Shown here: piece after piece, positions 56,140 through 64,000 of the stretch | How the letters are laid out: every line of letters starts with the position of its first letter | Position numbering within the stretch: the stretch's first letter is position 1 | Assembly (NCBI GenBank): GCA_025656675.1 | Contig: JAHXHN010000002.1 | Coordinates: forward strand, 537,302-601,301 | Reading direction: 5' to 3' | DNA from: Candidatus Thiodiazotropha sp. (ex Codakia rugifera) | GTDB lineage: Bacteria; Pseudomonadota; Gammaproteobacteria; Chromatiales; Chromatiaceae | Length of the DNA stretch: 64,000 bases | Program-made: the position numbers and the translations under genes | Notes under the pieces: model-generated | Seen by the model: only the letters and a program-made list of their open reading frames with translations | Database searches by the model: none | Told to the model about the DNA's origin: nothing

Positions 56140-57201
56140 ATGACCGTTAAAATGGACAAAAAGATAATTACAACCATCAGCAGTAATTTAGATAGTCCTA
56201 AATTAACGAACTGGAACCAATATCTGGAAAGTCAAGATAACGCTTGTTTTTATCAACTGCTAGAGTGGCAATATATCAATTCAACGTATTTTGGCCATAA
56301 AATATATTGTATTACTGCTGAAATCGATAATAAATTAGTCGGTGTGCTTCCCGTTGTATCGATCAAAAGCATATTCTTTGGCCACATTCTGTCATCAATG
56401 CCATTTGTTAATTATGGTTCAAGTTGTTCCGACTCTACTGATATAGACAGACAATTAATAGATGCAGTTTGTAAACTTGCAAACGATAAGAATACAGATT
56501 ACGTGGAACTGAGGAGCATAACACCCTCTGCGGTTGGACTTAAGGAAACAACAAATAAAATATCTCTTACACTGGATTTAGATGTGAACTATCAGAGTAT
56601 TTGGGATAGTTACAAATCAAAACATCGTACTAATATCCGCAGGGTTTATAAAAATGGAATAACAACAAAATTTGGTGGTGAGGAACTATTAAACGATTTT
56701 TATCAAATCATTTCAAAATCATGGAGAACCTTAGGCACACCAATATATTCAATCAAGTATTTTGAAAAAATATTTACGCATTTACACAGGCATATAACGA
56801 TATTTGTTGCCTACAAGGATGGGGTACCAATAGCAGCTGCATTGAACGGTTATTATAAAAAAACTGTCGAGGGCATGTGGCTTGGAATAGATCAAAGCTA
56901 TAGGACACTACAACCGAGTTATGTTCTCTACTGGGAGATGATAAAACACGCATGTGAATCAGGGTATACTAGTTTTCATCTTGGAAGATCAAGCGTAGAT
57001 TCAGGTGGGGAATCCTTCAAAAAGAAATGGAATGCAGAAACAAAACAACTGTACTGGCAGTATTATCTAAACAGGGCAAAGGATATGCCTAACCTCAATC
57101 CGTCAAATCCAAAATATAAATACTTTATTAATATGTGGAGTAGAATGCCGCTTAAAGCTACCCAAATGTTAGGACCACTGATATCAAAGTATATTCCATA
57201 A
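56140..57201 (+). CDS. FemAB-like GNAT acyltransferase, XrtA-system type
   Basis: The 353-residue protein has the two-lobed FemAB/GNAT fold pattern: 'FYQLLEWQYINSTYFGH' in the first lobe, 'SKHRTNIRRVYKNGI' in the hinge and 'SFHLGRSSVDSGGESFKKKWNA' (in two parts) at the end, characteristic of the exosortase-associated FemAB family. FemAB proteins transfer amino acids from aminoacyl-tRNA to cell-wall precursors; here an aminoacyl or acyl transfer to the polysaccharide is plausible. The start is the ATG at 56140, nine bases after an in-frame TTG. Confidence 0.87.
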   Translation: MTVKMDKKIITTISSNLDSPKLTNWNQYLESQDNACFYQLLEWQYINSTYFGHKIYCITAEIDNKLVGVLPVVSIKSIFFGHILSSMPFVNYGSSCSDSTDIDRQLIDAVCKLANDKNTDYVELRSITPSAVGLKETTNKISLTLDLDVNYQSIWDSYKSKHRTNIRRVYKNGITTKFGGEELLNDFYQIISKSWRTLGTPIYSIKYFEKIFTHLHRHITIFVAYKDGVPIAAALNGYYKKTVEGMWLGIDQSYRTLQPSYVLYWEMIKHACESGYTSFHLGRSSVDSGGESFKKKWNAETKQLYWQYYLNRAKDMPNLNPSNPKYKYFINMWSRMPLKATQMLGPLISKYIP

Positions 57202-57213
57202 TTGGGTAGGATC

Positions 57214-58416
57214 ATGTTTAGATATCTCCCCCCAAGCGGTTCACCCATTAAAACAATTGAGCTTCTAGAGTGGCTTAAAGACAATACCTTCCGGATAGAT
57301 CGAAGCCACGACCTAACTCGCTTGATAAATCATAGATTTAATGTAGATTTCAGTTATTTATTGTCTACGGGAAGAGGGGCAATGGTTTTATTATTAAAAT
57401 CATTAAAGGATCTTTCACCAGAAAATCACAGAAATGAAGTAGTTGTTCCGGCCTATACTTGTTATTCAGTTGCAAGCTCAATCATTAAGGCTGGTCTGAA
57501 GATCAGAATATGTGATATTGACGATGAAACACTTTCATACAATATAGATCAACTTAATGGTATTCCGTTTGACAATGTATTATGTATATTGACAGCTAAT
57601 CTATATGGACTACCAAATCAACTCACCGATCTTGAAAAGATTGCTGAAAAGCATAACGTATATCTCGTCGATGATGCAGCACAATCAATTAATTCTAAAT
57701 ACGAAGGAAGATATGCAGGAACTTTTGGAATTGCAGGTATTTACAGCTTAGATAAGGGTAAAAATATTACATCTATTGATGGTGGTATCATAATCACAAG
57801 GAGTAGGGATCTATCAGATATTATCGATGAGCGATATAGAGAGTTAGACTCACCGACATTTAGAGATAACGCAGTAACTGCTGTAAAGATTTTAATCTAC
57901 TATTTTCTGTTAAATCCATATTTTTATTGGTTGCCAGCAAATTTACCATTCCTCAAGCTAGGCAAAACAATATATGACGATAAATACCCGGTAAAGAAAT
58001 ATTCGAGTATGCTTGCGTCGATTGCCTTGTTGCAATTATCCAGAATAGACTCTATTACAAGTTCAAGAGTAGACAATGGATTATGGTACGACACTAACCT
58101 GTCTCAAAATACAATGGTTAAAAAAATAGCTGTCCTAGAAAATGTTTCACCTGCATATTTACGTTATCCAATAAGAATATTAGACAGAAAAAAAAGAGAT
58201 TCGCTTGTAGAGCGCTACAAAAAATATGGGCTTACGATCTCTTATCCAAACTCACTGGATAAGCTTAATGAGATAGCAGAGCATGTAGTAGGTATAGAAG
58301 AATGTCATGTTGCTGGGAAAGTTGCCAGACAGTTAATCACTCTACCAACACATATTTTTGTGAAGGAAAAGGATAGATTAACGTTATGTAATATTATCAA
58401 CAGTTTATCTGAGTGA
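57214..58416 (+). CDS. DegT/DnrJ/EryC1-family aminotransferase-like protein
   Basis: The 400-residue PLP enzyme has 'STGRGAMVLLLKSL', 'VVPAYTCYSVASSI', 'DDAAQSINSKYEG' and the cofactor lysine in 'YSLDKGKNITSIDGG'. Its family makes amino sugars by transamination of keto-sugar nucleotides. It starts at the ATG 57214, 13 bases after the FemAB-like gene, with GGGTAGG upstream. A sugar bearing the new amino group could then be acylated by the FemAB-like or CapK-like neighbours. Confidence 0.87.
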   Translation: MFRYLPPSGSPIKTIELLEWLKDNTFRIDRSHDLTRLINHRFNVDFSYLLSTGRGAMVLLLKSLKDLSPENHRNEVVVPAYTCYSVASSIIKAGLKIRICDIDDETLSYNIDQLNGIPFDNVLCILTANLYGLPNQLTDLEKIAEKHNVYLVDDAAQSINSKYEGRYAGTFGIAGIYSLDKGKNITSIDGGIIITRSRDLSDIIDERYRELDSPTFRDNAVTAVKILIYYFLLNPYFYWLPANLPFLKLGKTIYDDKYPVKKYSSMLASIALLQLSRIDSITSSRVDNGLWYDTNLSQNTMVKKIAVLENVSPAYLRYPIRILDRKKRDSLVERYKKYGLTISYPNSLDKLNEIAEHVVGIEECHVAGKVARQLITLPTHIFVKEKDRLTLCNIINSLSE

Positions 58417-58771
58417 AAATATAAATCAATCAGTACACAACTGTAGTATGAATTGCATGATTAATTACGTATTTTAAAGCATTGTAATTAAATTGGTATG
58501 TTAATAACATGCTTTAAGCCTGAAAGTATTATTGCCATTATCTGCATGAAAAGTGCTATTTAAAAAATATTATGTGGAGGCAGTAAGCATGCTTTATGTT
58601 AATTAAAACTATAGATATTTAGTGGTTGATTATTTTGTAGTTATTTTCTCTGGCAGTACAATAAACAATAAACCGTATTATGAAAGATAGTTAGAAAAAT
58701 ATTATTCTGTACTGGATGGGATTTATACAACCAATCATAAAAATTAAATAAGTGATATTAGTTCAAATGCT
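58417..58771. other. Gene-free gap before the ATP-grasp gene
   Basis: These 355 AT-rich bases contain no supported gene or clear terminator. Degenerate stretches containing ATGCTTTA occur twice (near 58509 and 58590), in the same orientation, without a recognisable element. Confidence 0.45.
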
Positions 58772-59983
58772 ATGAAGACTAAGCCCAATGTGTTAGTAAC
58801 AGATGGAAATAGCCGAGCCTCGCTCGCAATCACTCGGTCATTAGGGGCATATGGTTATAATGTATTTGTAGGAGATAAAAACAAAGCATCATTAGCATCA
58901 AGTTCTAAATATTGTCACCAAGCAATTATATACCCAGATCCAGTTTTACACCCGGAAGAGTTCCTGGAAAAGATTGCCAGCATAGTTAATACATATGATA
59001 TAGATCTACTGATTCCAGTTACAGATGTATGTGTGATACCAATTTCAGAATCAGTCACACTTTCGAACATGTCATGTAAAATACCAATTCCAAATAGGGA
59101 TACTCTTCACTTAGCTGCTAATAAAAATAAGCTGGTTAAGCTGGCTTCAGAATTAGGTGTGAATGTACCTGAATCACAAACAATCGAGTCATATGGTGAT
59201 TTAGAATCATTGAAAATATCAATTTCATATCCTGTTGTGATTAAACCATCGAGATCAAGAGTGCTGGTGGAAGGTAAGTGGAAGTTTACTAGTGTAGATT
59301 ATGCAGAAAACATACAAGTATTAACAAGCAAACTGAAAAATATTCACAGCAAAATATTTCCGGTAATGGTACAGGAAAGGATTCAAGGACCAGGGATAGG
59401 TGCGTTTTACTGTTACGAACATGGAAAGTGTATTACAAAATTCTCTCATCGCAGAATTCGAGAGAAACCACCGTCTGGTGGTGTAAGTGTATTGCGAGAG
59501 AGTATCGGAATAGATCCAATAGTCGATAAGCACAGCCAAATACTCCTCGACCATCTTAAGTGGCATGGCGTTGCCATGGTAGAGTATAAGTATGACGAGG
59601 AGAGAAATATTCCATACTTGATGGAGATTAACGGAAGATTCTGGGGTTCGTTGCAGTTAGCCATAGATTCCGGAGTTGATTTCCCAAGACATCTTGCAGA
59701 TATATCAAACGGAATCCAGCAATACAGAAATGACCCATACAGAATAGGTATAAAAACACGATGGCTTTGGGGTGACATTGATCTGTTACTTATGCTTTTA
59801 TTCAAAAACAAGCATCAATTACATCTACCTAATGGTTATAAATCGAGATGGAGAATGATTTTAGATATTCTCATCCCATTCGGTAGAAACTTACATTATG
59901 AGGTACTTCGAATCAGCGACATAAAGCCATGGCTGTTTGAGAGTAAAACGTGGATCAAAGAAGTATTTTCTACAAAGAATTAG
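58772..59983 (+). CDS. ATP-grasp family ligase
   Basis: The 403-residue protein has the ATP-grasp layout seen in carbamoyl-phosphate-synthase-like and peptide ligases: 'VLVTDGNSRASLAITRSLG' in the N-terminal Rossmann part, 'AANKNKLVKLASELGVNVPES', 'YPVVIKPSRSR' in the ATP lobe and 'YLMEINGRFWGS' with the metal-binding Glu and Asn. It joins a carboxylate to an amine using ATP, and so could add an amino acid or similar group to the polysaccharide. It is the last plus-strand gene of the island, preceded by a 355-base gap. Confidence 0.85.
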   Translation: MKTKPNVLVTDGNSRASLAITRSLGAYGYNVFVGDKNKASLASSSKYCHQAIIYPDPVLHPEEFLEKIASIVNTYDIDLLIPVTDVCVIPISESVTLSNMSCKIPIPNRDTLHLAANKNKLVKLASELGVNVPESQTIESYGDLESLKISISYPVVIKPSRSRVLVEGKWKFTSVDYAENIQVLTSKLKNIHSKIFPVMVQERIQGPGIGAFYCYEHGKCITKFSHRRIREKPPSGGVSVLRESIGIDPIVDKHSQILLDHLKWHGVAMVEYKYDEERNIPYLMEINGRFWGSLQLAIDSGVDFPRHLADISNGIQQYRNDPYRIGIKTRWLWGDIDLLLMLLFKNKHQLHLPNGYKSRWRMILDILIPFGRNLHYEVLRISDIKPWLFESKTWIKEVFSTKN

Positions 59984-60278
59984 TATTAGTAGGCCCTAGG
60001 TTTTCGCGTGTAAGCATACAATTATCCAACATTTCAATAGCCAACTAATCCATTAGATTTTGATTAAGTATTGTACTGGTGGATATGTCCATAAAATGAC
60101 TCTCTGTCCTTGAATAATAGAAATCGTTGAATACTTGGCAGACCAGCAAAAGCACCTTTAAGGCCAGTCATGGCAGTCATAGTATGTGAGTAGAATATAT
60201 TTTAGAGGTGGTTAAATCAGGCCAGAAAGTCTACAAATTATCATGTGCGTCTTTATCATAATAAAATTATACTTACTC

Positions 60279-60659
60279 TTAAATATCACTGTATAAGGCC
60301 TGCTTGAAAACTATATTTGACAATTCACTTTCACGACCATGCGTATCGTATGCAGTTATAGCAAAAAAATAACTACCTGCTGTAGACAATCCAACACGAT
60401 AATTATCAGTATACGAACCGTCGATATCTAATAGGGGTTGTAGATTTTGATCATCAGATCCATAGTAGACACGGTAGCCAGCAATACTACTTAAAAGAAG
60501 GTAGCTGCCGTCAATTCGTGTTTTTGGGTTTATCCATGACAGATCGACATATGCAGTATCAGACTCAGTGGAACTAGATCCACCTCCGCCTCCGCCCCCA
60601 CAAGCCTGCAATATGACGATCAATGATAGTGCAATGAGGTATTTGCAATTATTTAACAT
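60279..60659 (-). CDS. Small lipoprotein with fibronectin-III-like domain
   Basis: The 126-residue protein has a lipoprotein signal with lipobox 'LQAC' (Cys20), a glycine run directly after it, then a serine-rich linker and a beta-sandwich of the fibronectin type III kind ('SIAGYRVYYGSDDQNL', 'GSYFFAITAYDTHGRES'). AGGA lies seven bases before the ATG. Such small surface lipoproteins are found at the edges of exosortase loci; its partner is unknown. It lies alone on the minus strand. Confidence 0.8.
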   Translation of the reverse strand: MLNNCKYLIALSLIVILQACGGGGGGGSSSTESDTAYVDLSWINPKTRIDGSYLLLSSIAGYRVYYGSDDQNLQPLLDIDGSYTDNYRVGLSTAGSYFFAITAYDTHGRESELSNIVFKQALYSDI

Positions 60660-61298
60660 GACGTCCTGCCTGCAAATCTGTGTTTGTCCATGTGTTCAAT
60701 TAATTATGTAACTCGAAATACGTGGTTGCAAATTTTGCTGAAACTCAACCGATCTATTTTAATCAAGGTGCGCAAAATCTCCGCTGATAAGAAAAGTTGA
60801 ATGTTGTACACCACCAGTAAAAATCCAGTAACACTAAATACTTGTACAGAATCTCAAGCATACTCTCATATTCATTAGTATATGCTTCTGAGAAATTTAA
60901 AGTACTTCATCGTGTAGAAGCTGCTACTTTACTATCCACACAGAGTTTCTTGCAATGTGATGGACTTGCGTCGGTGAAATCAGGCTGTTGTGTGCCATGT
61001 CCCTGTCAATGATTATACTCCCATATACATTGATGGCCTGCACATGCTTTCGGTAAATCAGGTAATCAATTAATTTGTTAAGTATGGATTGCAGCCTACT
61101 CAGCTATCTTAGTTGATATCTTCAGGAAAGGTTCACCTCTGCATCGATTTTTACAGAATAGCCTATCTGCTTTTCAGAAAGATCATGGATGTCATATTGT
61201 TGTATTTCAAATTTCAGTGATGATGGTGAGAAATAGATGTAACAGTATGAATATATAGATAAATTAGGTCAAACTGCTATTGCGTATCTCTTTAGCGT
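60660..61298. other. Gene-free region between lipoprotein gene and glnD
   Basis: These 639 bases contain no supported gene in either strand and mark the right edge of the AT-rich island. The lipoprotein promoter should be within its first 200 bases. No terminator with a T run for glnD was recognised. Confidence 0.5.
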
Positions 61299-63932
61299 CT
61301 ATTTTACCATTTTTGCCACAACTTCATTATTCAAACACTCAAGTATGCTTTCATCCAGAATTGGCTGGTTATCTCGGTCAGTAATGAAAAAGATGTCTTC
61401 GACTTGGGCTCCTAGCGTGGTGATCTTCGCGTGTTGCAGGCGAATATGACAGCTTGCGAAAGCTTGACCCACATCAGAAAGCAGTCCTGGTCTATCTAAA
61501 GTCACCAAGCGCATGGCTGTGCGCTGCAAGGTAGGCTCCTGTGTGAAGTAGATATGTGTCTTTGTGTCAAAATGTTTGTTTTTTCTAGGGATTCGTCTGC
61601 TGACATTTAGCGGTTTGTCACCTTCCTGGCATAAACCATCATGGAGCACTCTAATGATTTCGTCACTTCGATGACCGATTTCGATAGGATTTCCATCCTG
61701 TTCAAGCACCAAATATGAGTTAAGTGAATAGCCGTCAGTAGTACTCATCACTCGCGCATTGACAATCGATAAAGCCAGCTGGTCAAGGAGAGTGGTCGTG
61801 ACAGCAAATAGGTTATCTCGATCAAGGCAGTAGAGTAGAACTTCGGTCCCCCCGCGCTTGGCCGTTTGGCGCATCTTTATCAGAGGAAGGGATTCTTTGG
61901 GAGTATCCAGAATAGCCTTGGAATGACGCTGTATTGCATTGGGTGAGTGTGTGAGAAAGTACTCGTTTGTAAACGTCGACCAAAGCGTAATGATTGCTTT
62001 CTCAGGGATGTGCTGTTGTTGAAGTTGTTGCATAGCTGCCAACTGTTTTTCCTGAATCAACTCCTCTTGGGCAAGGGGGTTTTCCAGACCGCGAATGAGC
62101 GCACGGCGGGTGGCATTAAACAGATCACGTAGTAGAGAGTCTTTCCAGGAGTTCCAAGCAGCAGGGTTGGTGGCCCTGCTATCAGCGAATGTAAGCAGAT
62201 AGAGATAGGTAAGGCGGTTTAGATCACCAACCAGGGCTGCGAATTCCTGGACGACCTCGGGGTCTGTGATATCTTTTCGTTGAGCTGTCATTGACATCAC
62301 TAAGTGGTGTCGAACAAGCCAGCTGACTAGGTGGCTGTCATATTGACTCAAATGATGGAGTCTACAGAAATCGAGTGCATCAATTGCCCCAAGCTCTGAA
62401 TGATTCCCGCCTCGGCCCTTGGCAATATCATGAAATAGGGCTGCCAGATAGATGAGCTCTTCTTTAGGCAGAGTACGCATCAGTTGTGTGCAGAGTGGAT
62501 GTTCATCTGCATACTTTCTAACTGTAAGACGACGTAGATTTCGAATTACCATCAGTGTGTGCTCATCCACTGTATAGACATGAAACAGGTCATACTGCAT
62601 TCGTCCAACAATACTCTCGAACATCGGTATGTAGGCTGCGAGCACACCATATATATTCATTCGACGTAAAGCGCTGGTGATGCCATAGGGTTGGCGCATA
62701 ATTTCCATGAACAGGCTTTGCGCGCGAATATCTTGACGAAATTTTTCATCGATCAGATAGGTGTGATTTCGTATCAATCGGATAGTACTGGCCCTGACAC
62801 CTCTCAAGTCGGGGTTTTCCTGAAGGATTAGAAAGAGTTCTAGTAGCGCTGTAGAATTGTATTTAAAGACATTATCATTTGACACTTCAAGGAAGTAGCC
62901 ACGCTTTTGAAATCGTTGATTGATACTGACTGGATCACCCAGTTCATTCTTGAACAGGATGTTTTCCTGGAAGTGTTGCAGCAACATTTCGTTGAGCCTG
63001 CTCAGTTCCATGACCGTGCGGTAGTAGTCGCGCATGAAACACTCGACAGCCAGATTGGCATGGTCAGCATCGTAACCTAGATACGAAGCAAGTGTCCGTT
63101 GATGGTCAAACAACAGCCGATCGTCATGTCGGCCTGTGAGCAAGTGCAGTGCAAAGCGTACTCGCCATAAATGGTCCTGTCCCTGTACCAGGGTCTGATA
63201 CTCGGCTTCTGTAAGAAAATTATGCGCAACTAATTCATGCAGATCATCGATTTGAAAGTGACGTTTTGCCACCCAGCCGATCATCTGTATATCTCTAAGG
63301 CCCCCAGGACTCTCTTTAATATTTGGCTCGAGGTTGCTGATGCTGCAATCCTGCTTGGCATGTCGATTTCTCTGTTCATTCCATTTTGCCTCGAAAAAAT
63401 CCAGACTGTTCCACATGTGGTCCGGACCTGTGGCTTGCAGCATCTCCATGAATAACTGATTTGAACCCGTGATGCAGCGAGATTCAATCAGATTGGTCAT
63501 CACGGTAATATCCTGATCCGCCTCACGGATACAGTCTTCAATGGTGCGAACACTGTGACCGACTTCCAGACCGATATCCCAGAGTAGGGTCAGAAATTGC
63601 TCAAGAAGCTCTTTGAATGACTCAAACTGCTTTTCATCATCGAGTAGAATCATGAGGTCGATATCGGAAGCAGGGTGGAGTTCCCCGCGCCCATAGCCAC
63701 CAACGGCTACCAATGCGGTCTTAGAGGTCGCATCAAAATAGCGTTTCCAGGCACGGGTTAATATTTCATCAACTAGATAGGCGCGCTCAGCAACCAAGTC
63801 ACTCGTGGGTGTCTGACCTGTGGAAAAGCGCTCTTTGACGCCCTCTGAATAGTCTTTTAATAGTGCTTTGCACGGAAGAATAGGCGAACTGTCTTTAGCA
63901 AAGGCAAAATTGAGGGCGGCGTGGTCGATCAT
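61299..63932 (-). CDS. glnD: Bifunctional uridylyltransferase/uridylyl-removing enzyme GlnD
   Basis: GlnD senses glutamine and uridylylates or deuridylylates the PII protein GlnB, controlling nitrogen metabolism. The 877-residue protein has the nucleotidyltransferase domain ('GGYGRGEL' 78-85 with D90 and D92), a helical middle domain, an HD domain ('LAALFHDIAKG', H501-D502) for uridylyl removal, and two C-terminal ACT domains that bind glutamine. The ATG is at 63932; the upstream gene ending at 63963 (map) is its usual neighbour. Confidence 0.97.
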   Translation of the reverse strand: MIDHAALNFAFAKDSSPILPCKALLKDYSEGVKERFSTGQTPTSDLVAERAYLVDEILTRAWKRYFDATSKTALVAVGGYGRGELHPASDIDLMILLDDEKQFESFKELLEQFLTLLWDIGLEVGHSVRTIEDCIREADQDITVMTNLIESRCITGSNQLFMEMLQATGPDHMWNSLDFFEAKWNEQRNRHAKQDCSISNLEPNIKESPGGLRDIQMIGWVAKRHFQIDDLHELVAHNFLTEAEYQTLVQGQDHLWRVRFALHLLTGRHDDRLLFDHQRTLASYLGYDADHANLAVECFMRDYYRTVMELSRLNEMLLQHFQENILFKNELGDPVSINQRFQKRGYFLEVSNDNVFKYNSTALLELFLILQENPDLRGVRASTIRLIRNHTYLIDEKFRQDIRAQSLFMEIMRQPYGITSALRRMNIYGVLAAYIPMFESIVGRMQYDLFHVYTVDEHTLMVIRNLRRLTVRKYADEHPLCTQLMRTLPKEELIYLAALFHDIAKGRGGNHSELGAIDALDFCRLHHLSQYDSHLVSWLVRHHLVMSMTAQRKDITDPEVVQEFAALVGDLNRLTYLYLLTFADSRATNPAAWNSWKDSLLRDLFNATRRALIRGLENPLAQEELIQEKQLAAMQQLQQQHIPEKAIITLWSTFTNEYFLTHSPNAIQRHSKAILDTPKESLPLIKMRQTAKRGGTEVLLYCLDRDNLFAVTTTLLDQLALSIVNARVMSTTDGYSLNSYLVLEQDGNPIEIGHRSDEIIRVLHDGLCQEGDKPLNVSRRIPRKNKHFDTKTHIYFTQEPTLQRTAMRLVTLDRPGLLSDVGQAFASCHIRLQHAKITTLGAQVEDIFFITDRDNQPILDESILECLNNEVVAKMVK

Positions 63933-63962
63933 TTAGAAATTGCTCGACTCGGTTTAGGAATT

Positions 63963-64000
63963 TCACTCACGTTCTTCGTTGCGTAAAGTGAGGATTTCAT
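63963..64000 (-). CDS. map: Last codons of methionine aminopeptidase (5' part outside window)
   Basis: Read on the minus strand, the final 38 bases encode EILTLRNEERE followed by TGA, matching the end of gammaproteobacterial Map proteins ('..EILTLR..'). map directly precedes glnD in many relatives, here with a 30-base gap. Only twelve codons are visible, so the call depends on this short match plus context. Confidence 0.72.
   Translation of the reverse strand, partial: EILTLRNEERE

Noticed and set aside
31700-58772. Sigma-54 (-24/-12) promoters expected for PrsK/PrsR-controlled exosortase loci
   Set aside because: No GG-N10-GC pair with good TGGCAC/TTGC context was found by eye upstream of the island's gene clusters.

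Overview
The window looks like the chromosome of a sulfur-oxidising, microaerophilic or facultatively anaerobic gammaproteobacterium, of the Chromatiales/Sedimenticola/Thiodiazotropha (chemosynthetic symbiont) kind. That placement is inferred from soxY-soxZ, a complete cbb3 oxidase cluster with an adjacent FNR-type regulator, a surE-pcm-yqaA-nlpD-rpoS block and an exosortase-A-type exopolysaccharide locus. I saw no rRNA or tRNA gene, CRISPR array or intact transposase.

Region 1 (1-9.5 kb) holds the end of a gene for a membrane-anchored protein and an acidic coiled-coil membrane protein. On the minus strand follow soxZ and soxY, a BepA-type M48 metalloprotease, a three-gene unit (unknown protein, MoxR-type AAA ATPase, metallopeptidase/VWA protein) and an Smr endonuclease. 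A small DUF3365 haem protein gene lies on the plus strand among them. Region 2 (9.6-14.5 kb) is the stationary-phase block surE-pcm-yqaA-nlpD-rpoS followed by an fnr-like gene.

Region 3 (14.5-23.4 kb) is the respiratory cluster ccoN-ccoO-ccoQ-ccoP, a 42-codon membrane ORF that may be a ccoM-like subunit, ccoG, ccoH, ccoI and ccoS. Its upstream region carries a near-perfect FNR box, so the neighbouring FNR probably switches the oxidase on at low oxygen. Region 4 (23.4-30.7 kb) has conserved hypotheticals, an AlaC-type aminotransferase, hom, a thrC with a cysteine-rich insertion, and a phosphoglycerate-mutase-like protein. A 243-bp element with 20-bp terminal inverted repeats (MITE-like) sits immediately before one gene and seems to supply its Shine-Dalgarno sequence; a shorter element with related ends lies at 8.8 kb.

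Region 5 (30.7-60.7 kb) is a visibly more AT-rich surface-polysaccharide island with long gene-free gaps. It encodes five GT4 and one GT2 glycosyltransferases, a Wzx flippase, an O-antigen-ligase/polymerase, exosortase A fused to EpsI (the only central gene on the minus strand), two exosortase-associated hydrolases, two polysaccharide deacetylases, a low-molecular-weight phosphatase, and a group of modification enzymes: a CapK/PaaK-like adenylate former, asparagine synthase, methyltransferase, FemAB-like acyltransferase, DegT-like aminotransferase and ATP-grasp ligase. A secreted beta-helix protein and a lipoprotein lie near its ends. The gene set points to a polysaccharide carrying amide-linked or amino-acid-like substituents. 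No PEP-CTERM substrate, initiating glycosyltransferase, Wzc/Wza-type export gene or PrsK/PrsR regulator is visible here.

Region 6 (61.3-64 kb) returns to core sequence with glnD and the last codons of map, both on the minus strand.
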